Positions 47,201-62,000 of a stretch of 64,000 bases of DNA are shown one piece after another (position 1 is the first letter of the stretch; each line of letters begins with the position of its first letter). The stretch is taken from positions 76,636,841-76,700,840 of the forward strand of contig OX388349.1 in the NCBI GenBank assembly GCA_947579665.1, given 5' to 3'. A program made the position numbers and the translations under genes. The DNA comes from Sympetrum striolatum (taxonomy: Eukaryota; Arthropoda; Insecta; Odonata; Libellulidae). The notes beneath the pieces are model-generated. The model did not search any database, was not told the origin of the DNA, and saw only the letters and a program-made list of their open reading frames with translations.

Positions 47201-50200
47201 CTCGTCTGTGGTTTCCAGAGCGTACACTGATGGTCCTCTTTAATGCTATTATTAAAATATACGGAGAAAAATGTTTACAATTTGCTGAATTCGCTTAATT
47301 CATGATACTAGAAGCCGAAAAATGGTAAAATCAAAATTTAAAATCCAACGATAGTCTTAGTCCTCAAGGAGAATGCTTTTCGCAGAAACATTAAACGATG
47401 GCGCGTTAATCTTTCGTTCAAGAGATTTTTTTTACTTTATGCGTTGAGAATATTACAAAAATTATCATCGAAATACCGTTGATATTAAAGGAGTATTGAT
47501 GAGTATTTGAAACACATTTTCATGCTTCATCGTTGAAATGAACTTTCGACCTTGGAGAAGAAAATATAGCACAGGTAAGATAAAAGCTTTTTTACGATAG
47601 AAATATTTTCTATATCAGAGCTTTATAATTAGGCTGTATTTCTGGATGTTGCTTTTACAATTGATACACAATTCTGATGAAGTTTCCGGAATTCGCGAGA
47701 GCGCTACTATCCCAGGAAACGGTGGAGTGTAACTTTTTCTAACGTTCATGTCATGCTTTAACTCTTCCAAACACCCTTTCAAACGCAATATCATTTGATA
47801 ATATAGAAGAGAAAAATTATCGATAATTCTTAGTTGCAGATTTAATCTCACATCTAACTTCATATTACCTTTCGGCTAAAATATATTTTAATCGGTAATG
47901 CCTCAGTATTATTTTTATGATAAAAATGTCACGATTTTCGTGTAGCTATAGCCTTAATCTTTTTCTGAGTAAATTGCAATAATCATATTCTACCTTAATG
48001 AGCATTGTCGATACTTCTTCCTTATTGCGTCACTTCCCCTTTTAAGAATGGAAAGAACCAATAGAAGTTCAATTAGCACAAGCTTAAGGGATAATGAACG
48101 CGAAACTGATTACTGACAGCTAATGAACGCAAAATAGTAACAATAGGCAAAGAAACGTGGTTTCCAACCGAGGCGTGTAATTCGTTCGGCGATTGAAATC
48201 GTCCGTTCACATTCCGCGTATTTCTCTGCGTGTGAGACGTGACGAAATAATCCGCAAAGCGTGTCGAAGAGGGCGTTCCCTTCATTTCCCCTTTTTTCCT
48301 CTCTTGCTTCACAGCGAAAGCAAAAACAGTTTTTCAAACCAAAGAGAGAGGAAAGCAATGTTCTGCTTGTGGCCCGATCTTTTTCATTTAAAAGTTGTAA
48401 CATGTCTTTGTTTTCCCCATGCCATTTCAATCTTTCTTGTATTACAATAAGAAGTAAACCTTTTTACCAAACTCTTTCGGATCTCTGTACATTCCGATAC
48501 GATTGATACTTAATCTTTGCTTTTCCCTATTTGTGACTTCCTAACATTGAAAGACACATGCATCTAGATACGAACCGCTAAGTCCACTTACTTGAGTATT
48601 AGGCAATCATAACTGAGTTTTGAGTTCGTCAAAATATAAAAAGGAAATAAAGAATCTATTTGGACTGCTTTTATAGTTAATATGCGTATTTCTGTAGATA
48701 AGCGTGAATGGTTGTCCACGTGATTTCCTAACGAATGGAAATATTGTACAATATTAGTAATGTTGTAATGTACAGAGAAAGAGAGGATGGACTCTCTCAT
48801 GATCTTCTTTATTTCTCAATACAAGGATAATTTACAATTATTCTTGGAGACCAACTTGTTCATTTCACCAATATTTCTAAACATACATAATTCCCTATAC
48901 ATCTCATGGTCCTTTACCCGTTTCCATTTTCTTTGGCGGAAGATATTTGCGTTATGAGAAATCATTTTCCGAACGGATTATGATTCTGTTATTCTTCATT
49001 CCTTTGTCATTCCTCTCTCCTTATCACAGATTCGAACTTTTTTGTAAATGTCAATGAATCATTTTATCAACTGAACTAGAATTCTGGACTTTTTTCGCGG
49101 CTAGACAATTTCTGCAATGTAAGGAACAAAACTTATTTCATTTTCCCTGGAACACTGCCTACGCTGCGGTTATATTTTGCAGCTGTTTGTTTTTTCTATT
49201 TGCGCCTAGATTCCTCTTTGATTTGTGACGTGGCTGTATTACGGGAATCTTGGCTGCTGAAACGAAATGGTAACGAATACTTCTTATCGAATCTAGATAG
49301 CAGACAAAGAAGGTGCTCAGATGGCAAAGAGCTTCAAACACCGTGAAATGAAAATGGATTTATTGATACTGGAGTCCATTTTTCGTATTTTATTATTCAT
49401 TACCTTTTTCTATTGATATTTTTCACTGCCTTTACGAGGACTTTCGTTAATTTTACCTTTTATGTTCTCTCCAAGTCCAAAATCGGTGTGGAAAATAAAA
49501 GGATTGATAGCATAAGACAATCAATCCGATGTTTGTAGATTTTTTGCTCAGCCTTACCTGAAATATAAAGAAAATCAAATCAGTTCCTTGCCCATGTTAT
49601 TAGAAGCAACAACTTTATCTCGGAGAAATAAATTCTTCCAAAGAGAATTCATAAAATAATTTCACGATTTACATTTTTTTTCAATCAAATCACTCACAAA
49701 CATATAATTTTCTTTATTATTTACTTATTAGTTTGTATTTAACTATTATGTCCAGATATAAAGCAAACGATGAAATGAGTGAACAATTATAACAATTAGT
49801 GAAGATGATCCATTTAATTGTAAATTGAAACAGTTCAAATTTTTGAAATTTTGTAATACTAGCTCGTAATAAAAATCATTTTTTGAATGTGCATAAGTCT
49901 TTGTCATTAATGTAAACGTTTACACTATTTTAGACGAGGAAGGATAACATTTATGAGGAGCTGGGAAATGAAAGAATACAAAAAATTGCAGACACATCAC
50001 TTTTTTGAGGGGGGTTCACCGAGAGTTTTCATTATTTATCACTATTAGTAACATTCGGTAAATTTCTTATTTATTTTGATAATATAAATCGGACTGTAGT
50101 TCTGATTGAGTCCCATATTTACAAGAGTCACTAATAATATTGAAGTAAATTATTAGTTTATTTTATAATGAAAACGCGAAGTTTTTTTTCTCTTAACTTC

Positions 50201-53200
50201 AACGATGTCCTTCTGTCAAAACCTAACGTTTATATTGGGAGACAATCCAACAAAGCAAAGGCTTAAAAGAATGTTTTACTAAATTCTTATAACTAGGTGA
50301 ACTACACTGAAATTCATAAGTTTCATTGCGGATAAATCGACCGTTCGAAATCACCGCATGCACCAGAGTATATTTGGAGAAAACTCAGAATACGAATAAC
50401 AATTTCCGTGAGATCTTCCGCTTTTATGCTCTCTCCCTAAGAAACGCGTTATAGTAAGCATGCGTCGAAAGACCGCTGCTTTCGCCGGGAGATGTTCATT
50501 TGTTTGCTGCGAGGTCATTAGGGCGCCTCAGGAGATCTTTCTCAGCCACGCCCACTTCCATTACCTCTCATCCGATGCCTCTTCACTTATTTAGCGGAGT
50601 CCATCGTCGCGAGCACTTCCCCGGAATTCCCGATCCGCGTCAAAATTGATATTTCGTCGCTCACTTTGCGCGAATTCTCTCAAGGATGGAGAGTGGTTTT
50701 CCTTTTCGCCACCTTGACAACCGATTGTTATTTCATACATCCACGTCTTCTCTCGTTTATGCTTGAAATCGATTGCCGCAAGGCGGTTTCGACTGCTATG
50801 CTCCATCCTTCTCGCTTACACAATTCCTAAGGCTAAATCTGTAGTAATTACTTATCATAATTTCAGTATACTCCACTGTTATTTTTTGCTCATATTGTCG
50901 TATCTGTTGTAATTTGTTCTTTATTTATTGATTTCCATCGTAGTTGGAATATTAGTCCAGTGGCGGCGTTTTTAACGAATTCCGCAAATAATATAATGAT
51001 TAATGCTAATTTACATAGATCAGCTTACTAACTAGTTGTCTCTTTCCTTAGAAAACGGAACGAAGACTTCTTGAAGGAGAAATTTATTTCCAAATGACCG
51101 TAGATTTATATAAGTGACTAGCTGAAACTACGGACGCTTGTATTTTTTTATACTTGTCTCATGTATTAAACTTAAAATTAACTAATTTATTATGGAAGAA
51201 ATGTTAAACGATTGATTCTTGATGTTTCTTTATCTATGGTATGTATTCATTAGGAAATCGTATGGGTAAAAATTATTCCAAGGATTCTTTAAAAAGAAAG
51301 TGATTGCAATAAATTATTTTCGAGTACAGTTTTTATATGAAATCTTATCAAACCAATAAGGGAATCTGCTTTTCACAAGAACTTCTTAGTTAACTCCAAA
51401 CATCTTTCTTTTTATTAGATCAAATTTATTTCATATTTTGGATGGAGAAGAATTTCACTTTTCAATTTTCCTGACCAATGAAGTATACGTTTTAATAACT
51501 CAGCTGTTGTTACATTAGCGAGATGAGGCAACGATAGCTCAGTTCGACGTATCAATTTGCCGAAATATCGGAATCATCAGAGAAAGAAAAAGTTTGTAGC
51601 GAATATATGGGAAGAAAACTTAAAGAGGGGAAATAAAGTATGGGAAAACTTAAGAAGGGGAGGATAATGGAATATCTCGTTGGGAAGAAAAGGATTGATA
51701 TCTTATTTTCGGCAATATTTCACTTTTTACTGGAAATCATCGTGTCTGCTCCCAAATTTCTTAAGGCCTTACTTTTCGTTATCTGACAATATATCACTGA
51801 AACGGAAATCATATCTCTGTTTTCCAACTTTCCTTCCTCTAGAACTTCTAAATTGCAGACACAGCATAAACTTTCAGTCTAACACCAATACTTAAAGGGT
51901 CTTTACTATTCTATTTAAAGGAGTACATGTAACATTCCTAAATAGTTACAGCGCTACACCATTGAGATTATTTTTCCTTTCTACTTTCTCAATCACGTAT
52001 TCTCAAGACCTGGTTGATAGTAATTTCATTAATTACATCGGTGATGTATGACGATGCTCAATTATTACTAAATTATACTCTGAATCGGTTGAGCAGTTCT
52101 TTAGTTATGAAATCGCTAGTGCAATTGTTTCTTCCTCCGCAAATCCCATCAAACGTGTTGTGCCGATTCCCATCGAGCCCTGCGGAGACCCATTAATTTC
52201 CCTCCCAACGAATCCTCACATTGCGAATTCCTTGGGTCGGCCCTTGGATGCATTCGCAGAATGACGTAACCTTAAACTCGAACCCTTGTCCGCCCGCAAA
52301 TGGGCCTCGCACGGTTGTATAAGGGTTTTGTTTGACAGGGAGCAAAGCCTCTCCCTCATCCTGCGAATTAGTACCCTTGCTCGCAATTCCTAGAAGCGTA
52401 TCCTCTCTCCCTCTACTGTTGCCGAGCGTAACCACGGAAAACGATCGAAGGATAAAGAAAATTAGGAATGCGTTAGCTCCTAAGAATACTAAATATGGAT
52501 GTGTTTACTATGTTATGTTTCAAAGAGAAAGTACGGATGGCCATAAAATTTTCAGAATGTTTAATGCAACTTATTTAAATGGTCATAATAGCTAATGTTT
52601 TCAGATAACTACCCCAAACTTTACAATTACGGATAAACCTTAGATCAACTAAAACGTTCACACACGGCAAAATATTACCCTTTCGTGTAAAACGAAAATG
52701 GCTATACAATCAATACAGAGTACAGAATTTCGAGTACAGGAAATCCCTTTAAACAAACAAACTGTGACATGCGGAACTACTTCAACTGAACTATATGCAA
52801 AGCTACCAATATAGTTTGGAGTATAATGTATACGATACCATTTACAGAAATATATTCCATACCATATTCATTTGCGATAAATATACTCCGTTATATTACA
52901 TAATTATCGAGCATTTCTGGCTTTTATTAAGCTCTTTTTGTACTCTTCTAGTTATTGGCTATGAAGAGCTACATAACATGCATAAGGTGTATTTTGCTTG
53001 ATTATCTATGCACTACGAAAGCATTTTAATACCAAAATGCACTAAGGATTTTGTTATAAATTCAATATTGTTGTTATGTGGTTCTTATCCCTATACTTTC
53101 GTGAGGGGATTCTATTAATAGTAAATATTAAACATAAATTACTATTTTTTTTGTAATCGGATACCACTAGTTCCTTTCGCAGATCAATAACAAACGGTGG

Positions 53201-53331
53201 TTGAGGCTATACACCAGTCTTTAAGAACCCTCATGCTGTATAATTACCATAAAGCTGTATTAGCTGCTTCCTGATTTTTTAAAATGAGATAGAAATACAT
53301 TTGAACGGCTGAAAGGTTAATTATTTAGTTA
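44251..53331. other. AT-rich DNA with several small open islands
   Basis: GC-richer patches with open frames lie at 45150-45360, 45560-45940, 46240-46660, 48070-48430, 50450-50800 and 52190-52440. None has paired splice sites and coding character good enough to call. The frames at 46288-46473 and 46425-46658 (minus) overlap in different phases and could be a decayed coding remnant, but I recognise nothing in them. Everything else is AT-rich. Confidence 0.5.
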
Positions 53332-53355
53332 GTGAAATATGGAAGGGGATCCGAA

Positions 53356-53733
53356 ATGTGGAAATCAGTGATCATTAATTACATCGATGAATCTCGGCGA
53401 ACCTCGAACAGTTTCGTGAAGGAAGATCATTACGCAGTCTTCCCACACCTCGTCGGGGCACTTATGGGACCGATCGCATTCCAATTTCCCGCCCCGGAGC
53501 CAGAGACACCGGTGGTGGGGATCGTAATTAGCGGCGAATTGCGGCCTAGAGATCGATTCGATACCTCGAAGTGTTGGGAGGCTCATGAAATTGAGATTAA
53601 CGCAAATCCCGCTGAGTTATTGCTGCGCAAACACCTTCCGATGCTGAGCCAAGAGCGAGTTTCGCAATTTATGGGAGCGTATTTAGGCGAAAAAACCGCT
53701 TGCGACGGAGAGTTTTCTTCGCAGAGAAAGTAA
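53356..53733 (+). CDS. Coding-like open frame of 125 codons, unknown
   Basis: One of the most coding-like frames in the window. Taken from the in-frame ATG at 53356 it encodes 125 residues; the frame opens at 53332 after a TAG. By hand count about a third of codons begin with G, and GC is well above the flanks, as expected of real coding DNA. The peptide contains HYAVFPHLVGALMGPIAFQF and later ELLLRKHLPMLSQERVSQFM, a mix of hydrophobic and charged segments with no motif I know. It may be an exon: the sequence before it ends ATTATTTAG, a poor acceptor, and GTAAAC near the stop could be a donor. It may also be an intronless small gene, a retrocopy, or chance. No promoter or poly(A) signal was recognised. 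Confidence 0.28.
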   Translation: MWKSVIINYIDESRRTSNSFVKEDHYAVFPHLVGALMGPIAFQFPAPEPETPVVGIVISGELRPRDRFDTSKCWEAHEIEINANPAELLLRKHLPMLSQERVSQFMGAYLGEKTACDGEFSSQRK

Positions 53734-56700
53734 ACCAAGGTTCTTCGAGGTATTAAAATGTTTTGGCAAAGGCCAATGGTACGTGTATCGCTCTTAATGG
53801 AATGCCGACTTTCTCTTCGACCCAAAGTCATGACCAAACGGATTTATGGCGATTCGGGAAGCCATTAGCCTTAAACGCACTTCTACATATATTTGTGCGT
53901 AGATACTTGAGGACGTATACATTCGTATTTGGAAGGGATCCAGTGAACTCTACTGGAAACTGCTGTGAATGAAAGGAAAACGGAGGACTATTTCTCTTAA
54001 GAGCGATATGAGAATGTTAGGGATAGAAATACAAGCGTAGATTTATCAGTGTAAATGATGCAGAAATCCTCAAGCCTTCCACCATCAGCTATCAGTAGTT
54101 CTGGAGAGTAATCGAATTTAATGGAAAGTACTCTTATTCGAGTAGTTATAGTGCACCTCGATTGAGAAAAGTCAGACTACCTCACTCCTCATTCTACATA
54201 GTGAGATTCATTCCCTCTTCGGAGCTCAAAGTAACAAAGACTCGAGGGGTTGAGGTTCAAACCACACCTTAGGCTCAAAACTTTACAATATCTCTTACGT
54301 ATGTTATGGAGATAGGTTTGGTAAATCTCCAAAATTGTTTATTTTTATAAATATAAGTTTACTCCACTAAAATAATGGGAGACTTACTATTAGTAACTTG
54401 GACATGTATGCTATTTATTTGATTTAAATCTGTTTTATACATCCAAATTCATTGAGTGCTGTAAAAGGAATCGTCGCAAAATGAAGGAGGATTGAGTGAC
54501 ATTGTCAGTTAAATGTTCCGCTTTACTTAATTTATTTTCTTTGTTCCTTTATTTTTAATTTAGAAGAAGTTGAAATCGTATTTTATTTAAATGCGTACAC
54601 ATATTTGCATGTTTAGCGACCCAAACATAAATCGCCGTTGTTAATTGTCCAACGATTTTCAATTGACGGCAGCAGTTTTTCGGGCTTAAATTAGTCTGAA
54701 ATTAATTCATGCCCTTTTGAAATTCCCAAAAGGATGTCATCTCAACAGATCCGTGAATGATTGCTTGGATATTGCAGACGGATCTCCAACGTCAATTCCA
54801 TTCACATTCTATTTAAATTCATCACTCAACCGTAAAACCTCCCACATTTAGGTTCCAGTAAAGTTAGAGGGCAACTACATTACATTATGTGTGCAATATA
54901 TAAATATATTATAGCGGTACTACGCTATTGTATGGAGGTGTTAAACAAAGTTTTCAACCTGTGTTTTAACATATTCCTAGTTGAATTATTCACTAGTACT
55001 ATTGGGTGTGAAAGATCTTTTCTAAATGAATATTTTTATTTCTTGTTTCGACCTTAATGAGGCGAGCCGCACAAATGGACGCGATCGCGTTGCATTAACT
55101 CGGAAAGCGATGCTAATGTAAACTATGGGAGCGCGCTTTGTCGGATTTAGTAATCTGATACTGTCTGCTAATGTTCAATCCGATAATTAAAGCCATTTAA
55201 TGTTTATTTCGCCCGTGGCTAGTGATAATGTGATAGAATTCCTTTATTTTTATTATGGAACGTGTGGAAATGATTATTTGGAAGAACAAGAGCGTCGTTT
55301 GATGGTCAGTCGGAAGTAGAAGTTGTGAAGAAGCTTCCACTTTGACTTCCAGGGCGTGAATTACTACCGTCATTATATGAGTGCGAAATATAATAATTGA
55401 AGTACCATGTGCGATGCATTGTTATCACATAACAAAAATAAACTTCCGAAACTTAGATAGAGAAAAATGAAAACAGCAAAGATTGTGAAAAAGTTGTAAG
55501 AGCTTTGCAAAGACCTCCCGAATACCAAAGAATATTAAGATTCTACTGAATAAAATTGCCTGCGAAAAGTATATGGTAGTCTTGAAAACGAAGAAATTTA
55601 GGGAAGATATTTAGGTGTTGCATAAGAGGTTAGTCATCTAATCATAAAATCAAATCTAGTCATTTAAACGTTAGACGTGTTTTGGCTGGCAGGCTAATTA
55701 ATCATCCATTTTCACGCAGAAAGAGTAATTGAATGTCTATGTAGGTTTGTTAAACATTGCATTCTTGGTAATAATTTGAGGCAAAGAAAACATTGAAAAA
55801 AAAAATCTTCCAACAAGGAAGACAGGTTTTGTCTGATCCCAGAATGCCCTGCGGCCGAGGAAGGACAACCGAGGATGTTGTGTTCCGTCCAAAAATCGAC
55901 GTATCGAACAACATCGCAGGGAAAACAATGAAGATACGAACAGCGAAGTGGTTTTTAACCAAGAAAGAAAGGCCAAAGAGGTTAGGGTATGCGTCTACTG
56001 AGAACTAAGTTTCAGAAATAATTCTATTCTTGATTCCCATAAAGAAAACCTAAGTTAAAAAAGAAAGCAATGTTCTGCCTGTTGGTGACGATTGGTAATA
56101 AATATGCACTTAAAGTATCATTTTCAACATCGATCCCGAAGCTGGTATAGATTTCGCAAAAAAAAACAAAAATCATATTCTGGGCTGTTTGTTCGCCTTA
56201 TCTAAGTGGAGCAATGTAAATGACCGTTATTGAATACAGTATGATAATATGACATAGTTATAATTGATCTGCTATATTTTTATTGTTGCTCATCATATGT
56301 TTGGTAAACCAAATATGAAGAAGTTTTTAAGTGTCTGACTCATCCGACTTCTCCTACACTTTCATCAGCTGATTTATTTCCCACGCCCACATATTGAGTG
56401 ACTTTCCCGGCCTACGCAATTGCCCTTTCCGAGGCCAGCCTTCTTCTTTGGCCATAATTCATTGGGACCTAGTTCTTGTTCATTCGAAAAAGGTTGCCTA
56501 TTACAAATACGTCATTACTTGATTAAGAACGATTCCTGAATAAAGTTGGATTAAACGTCTGCAGTCAACGATTTTAGAGCTAAATTGGGAACTTAAAGAT
56601 AAATACATGCCCTTAATGAATTAATAAGGATACGAAAGCTTTCGACTAACTTTTCGTTAAGTGCATTACATCAAATTTGAACCAAGTAGCCTTTTCACGA

Positions 56701-58974
56701 GCCAGCGAAAAGCTTTTAATTGGTTTTCGTCTAATCATTATCAGGCAGAAAACTGCATCCCGTTTCTCATCTCAAGACTACTTTTCAGCGGCCTTCGTTG
56801 ATTTTGAAATTTTAATGATTTATTGCGCGTATAATCACTTAGATCACCATCTGGTGACGTATTCAAACAGAGAACCAGAAAATGTTCTTATGCAATGTTA
56901 ATGAAAACGAGCAATAAATGTTTATTCTGTCTCTGAAAAATAGACGTTGCCACTTATTATCTAATGCATTGGTCGTGCTGCTTGATCATAATTTTCATAC
57001 ACGGGCAGCAATTTTCTCACAGTAAAAAATTGTGAAAAACTGTAAAATTGGCTGTTTTATATTTCCGTGTTGGCGTCCAATCATCGCGAAGCCCAATCTC
57101 TGCAATACTACATCACATTGCCTTTTCAATTCGAACTTATCGAACTAAAAATGAGAAAACTTCAAAATGAAATTTTCTATCATCCATGCACAACAGCGGC
57201 TCAAATTGTGTATTTTCTACGGAGAGTTTCCCGAAATACCTTTCAATAGACTGTTGAAATTAATTAACGAAGGTATCTCCGAGTGAATTAGGGATGCAAA
57301 AATGATCACGCATCATCTCATCGACAGACATAGAGTCACGTGAATGAGGTTTCCTTAATTAAGGGTTGTTTTTCAATAGGATTCAGACGTCCTTTTTTCT
57401 CATAGTGATTTATCGAAGGCAATGAACGAGGGGAATATGAATGGAGCATCGGAAGCAATGGATATCTTTTCAAATAAATATCCCACGTGTCAAGGAGATG
57501 TTCATAGCAGAGAGATTAAGTCTCCGGGAAAGATTAATTGCCTCGCATTCGCAGCAAGGAAACGATTGAGCGCAACACGCAAAGCCCTCGTATGAAAGAC
57601 AAATTACTTGGTCAGTGAAATTATTCCTGGACCATAGCTTCGCCTCTTTCGTTGATCCTATTAGTGATTAATTTGCAAATTGTTTTGGGTTATCTACGGT
57701 GGGTTCTGAAATATTGGCGAGGGATAAAGAGAAAACGAAATTGATTGTCATTTCCGTGACTCGGATCAAAGTTCAGTCCAACCTCTGCGATCCCTTTGTA
57801 CGGAGACAACGAATAGTTTTAAAAGAAGGGGAAAATTTCTACAATGCTTACTTGAGGTACATCGTAAGGTGTATTCAATATAATTTAACGTTCATGTAAT
57901 TTGTATTTGTTATAATTATCCTAAAAGTTGATTTTCACGATCTTAATTAGATGTTTTGTGACAATATTTCCATTACTTTGATCCAAAAATAGTTAGATTG
58001 CCAATGAGCTGATCTAATCCCCAGGGAGACAATCTAATTCAAATGATAACTATTAGTTGAATAGATATATTTCCGGAAATGATACGGCCACAAATTATTA
58101 TGGTAGCATTATTAATAGAATAACTAATATCAATAAAATATCTTTTTTTAATCACTCTAACACTCGAGGATAATTTGTTAAATGGAGTTTATTTTAAACT
58201 TGGATATAAAATCTCCCCTAAAATCTTTCTCTGAGATAAATTCATTCAGTTTTGTTATTATCTAATGAATCAGTGTAAAAAAATAATTGATCTTCATATT
58301 CACCTTAAAAATAGTAAATTCTTACCATATAAATTAAGAATTTGATCTTTAAATGGGGTGAGAGTCGTAATACTTGAGTTTACTGCATGTTTTGCAGGTA
58401 CCCGTGGCAATAGGTTTCTGGATCCACAAGTAACTGCGGAAGAAGCAATTCTCAGGTGCTCGGGCAGCTTTATTTCTGGCCTCTCTCTCACCGCACACTT
58501 ATCCACATTCATCCCATTTCCCCCGTACTTAACGCTCTTTCTAAATTTCACACCTTTATTACACTTTGTTCAACTCATCTCATATTTACACGTTTATTAT
58601 CCAAAATGGCGGTGATTCAGCTTATGTAAATTGGGATTTATTTTTGACGCATCTTAAAAAAAACTCGTTATTGCCCCGTTAGGATATTTCAAGTGTGGTA
58701 GAACTAGTTAACTTTTACGTAGAACTTGTGGCTCTCCCCAAGGAGCCCAATGAGTAAGTAACCGAATCATCCTATTTATATCTTACATTAATATTGCATG
58801 AAATTGTATTTTAGTTATAAGTCCTCTATGATATGAAACGTTATCCTGTTCCTGTCTTCCAAATCAACTGCAACTCGTCCAAATAAACATTCCCTAAATT
58901 CGGTACATTCAGTGTCATCTCTCTTCCGTCTGACTCTTCTCCCTCTTCCGCATCTTCCCTTCGTTTTTATCGCT
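53734..58974. other. AT-rich DNA without a supported gene
   Basis: A GC-richer patch at 58380-58560 begins with a good plus-strand acceptor (GCATGTTTTGCAG at 58387-58399) and a short open frame (RFLDPQVTAEEAIL), but its donor is weak. An E-box palindrome TCACGTGA lies at 57336-57343. The remaining sequence is AT-rich and without visible features. Confidence 0.5.
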
Positions 58975-59065
58975 CCTTCTGCGGCTCGGTTTTACGGTCA
59001 ACCGCGCCTCAGGATTTTACTGCCACCGCCCGCTCCATGCATACATTTACGTCATTGGCGGGTGT
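58975..59065. promoter_or_regulatory. CpG-rich patch with CRE-like, CCAAT and E2F-like sites
   Basis: A short CpG-rich stretch ends in TTACGTCATTGGCGGG at 59047-59062. This overlaps a CRE-like site, an inverted CCAAT box and an E2F-like TTGGCGGG. CCACCGCCCGC lies just upstream. Such packing is typical of TATA-less promoters, but no transcript start is evident. Confidence 0.25.
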
Positions 59066-62000
59066 TCTTCAAGGAATTCCATCAAAGCGCTTAATGAGGA
59101 CCCTTTGAAATTGTCCCATTTTCGTAGGAATGGCACAGTGAATTTTGAATCGGAAGTAACAAAATTTAAGGGAAGAGGAAATACGGTTCTCAATTTTGAT
59201 ACTTATTGGATGGATAGAAAAAGAAACATCAGGGAGTATAATTTAACCTAGGGGGAATTAAATGGATAGAGTCTAAGGAAATCCACTCTCAAACAATGTT
59301 GCATACCTCAAGTCATGAATTTAAAATATTAATATGTAGAGAAGTTATTGATTCGTACCAGATATAGAGAATAGATTCTCTAGGTGTATTATTTTAGTTC
59401 TGTAATCAATTACAAATGTGTATTGATAACTTATTTACATGGCGTCCCTTTTCTAGTAGGAAATAGTTAATATTTATATGGAGAACTTACAAGAAATAGC
59501 ACCAGCTATTAAGTTTTGCATAAAAGGAACACGTTTATTAATTAATTAACCATGTAAGGATAAAACATTAAACTAAACTAAATTTATGCAATATGTATGT
59601 TCTATATTTAGGTTTAAACAACTAAAAAATAATCACATTTATATCTATTTTTTGCAATTGCAAAGAACTATTTAACTTCACTTTTTCGATTGCAAGATTA
59701 ATTCCTTAATTAAATGGTGATGAATGGGGATATTAAGTGCAAGAACTTGCATTTACTCAAAAATCTCTTCGAACTGTTTTCGTTGTTGCCTATCGATTGT
59801 GTGAAAGGAGAACTGTTGTTTCATTGTGCACCCATTTTATACGACGGCCATTAAAGGGACTTTTATTTTTATGGCTCTTAATTTATTCAGTGCTTTATTA
59901 CACGACTCGAGGATTGCGGACGCACATACATCCGGAAATTAACTTGGGCTCGTTTCATTTAATCTCATTAATCCAGGCTTTTTACTTTCTTCAAGATTAA
60001 CTTTATGCTTTTAAGGCAACGAGCAGATTGGATTTTGTTGTAAAAAGGTTTTGATATTGTTTCCCTCTTTTTGTTGACGAAATTCTCTCTGGTCTAATTC
60101 TTGTCTTACCGGCAGAAAGTGCAATAGAAAAATTATCTTTATCAAAAGAACTGAAAAGGGTGATGTCATTTATATATATCCGTAAAACTTTGGTTTCCAT
60201 TCAGATTTTGTTCATTAGTTTGAAACGAAGTTCTTTTTCATCTTAGCCGGTGTTGCCTTTTATCAGTGAAGTCCCCCTAAGCTCTCATGAACTTGTCTGG
60301 GGTAGCTTCGTTATATATCCAAGAAAATCGCTTTCTCTCCATGATATTCATTGTGTCAAATTTAAATTACCATATATATACAATTCCGGTTTTAGTTCTG
60401 TTTTGAGCAATTTCCAATCGAGAGCGATACCTTCCCATCCTCGCCATCAGAGGAGCCACCCGATACGCCGCATTCTTTAAATCGGAGATTAAATTTGTTT
60501 CGGAAAGTCCTAGAACTTGGGTGCTCTACGTCGAGAGCACGTGATGGACACTCCCGCAGAGCAGTGCTGAGTAATCCCCTCCGCTAATCCGATTACCTCA
60601 TGAATATGCTACTTAAACGCTGAGTCGCTACCAAAAGTTATACTCACGTTATATAAGCATCCAGAACTTTACATTATGACCGGCATTTCCCATTTCGGCT
60701 CATTTCAGTTATTAAACTTCGGTGACGAGTAAACACGTCATTTATTGTACTACGCTTATCTCTTGTTCTCAGCTTAAAAAGGGCATCTAAAGGGGCACTT
60801 ACAGCAATATCGAATGTGCTGATAGTGCAATTAAATGATATGGGTTATCAAAACGAAGAATATGGGGTCCTTGAATGCTCTACAAGTAACTAAAAGGAAT
60901 AATAAACAGAATAATTTAATGAGATATGTAGACGATAATCAAACATTTAACTATAGTCGGTACCAGTAACAGATATTTAAGGATACAGGATATAAAGGAA
61001 GGTCTATTATAAGATAGCGAAAAACTAATCAAGAAAAAGATTAAATTATTATATAGTAATGCAATAATACAAGAAAAACTGGGTTACAGCAAACTAAGCA
61101 GTGTTTCATAAAAGTGGTTCCTAAATGAAAAACAATGAAAGCTCGAAATAGATTATTTAACAAACGAAGTCACACCGAAACTGGCGTAAGACTATTTAAT
61201 CTATTCTAAAGAATATCGGATGAGTATCTGATTGCAGAGTAAGTACGAGAAGCAGGGAAATTTTGATGCTGGTCTTTCATTGTAAATGTACGAAACAGGG
61301 AAATTGATGAAGACCCAGGAAGATAAAAGTAAAGGAGAGTAAAGAATAGGACTGCCTAACGAAAGGAGTGAAAAAGAAGAGGAATTTCTTTATCCATACG
61401 CTTTAAATTTCCTTGGATTAATTTTCTCAGCTCTCTTTAAAGATTTCTAAGAAAGCCATTCATAATTATAAGTTAATTTTGAATCTTTGCATCTCACCCC
61501 TTTTTTATTCCGAAAATGTCAAGTTGCCCCATACATCACCTAAAGATTTATTGTAACACTGGAGAAAATATGGAGAATTAAATTTGAAAAGGAAACTAGG
61601 TATGTAAGCAAAGAATGGACGTCTCAAAAAACAAATTAAATTCGGCATTTGTCAGTTTATAGTAATGTTTTGTAATAATATATAATAGTGAGAAAAAACC
61701 ATACGTTTGTGAATAAACCCTCTTAGAATTCTTCCTTTCTCTTCTTCGTGCTGTATTCATCGTAAAACGCCTTTGCCTTTTGCAAAGAACCCTCGCATCC
61801 AATTTAAGCACTTCGATGGAATTCGTCGTCTAAAAACACTCATTACCCGAACACAATAGAAAGGAGGGGTTGGTAATAATTTTATTTTACGCCTCATGCA
61901 TTTTAATGCCCCATCCACAGGTTGTTAATCGCCACTAATCCTTGTGTATTTCTCTCACTCCCATTCGTTACTTTTTCGCAATTGAATTCCCCACCAAATG

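Noticed and set aside
58400..58457. Plus-strand acceptor with a short protein-like frame
   Set aside because: The only donor (GTGCTC) is weak and the exon would not preserve phase, so support is too thin to call it.
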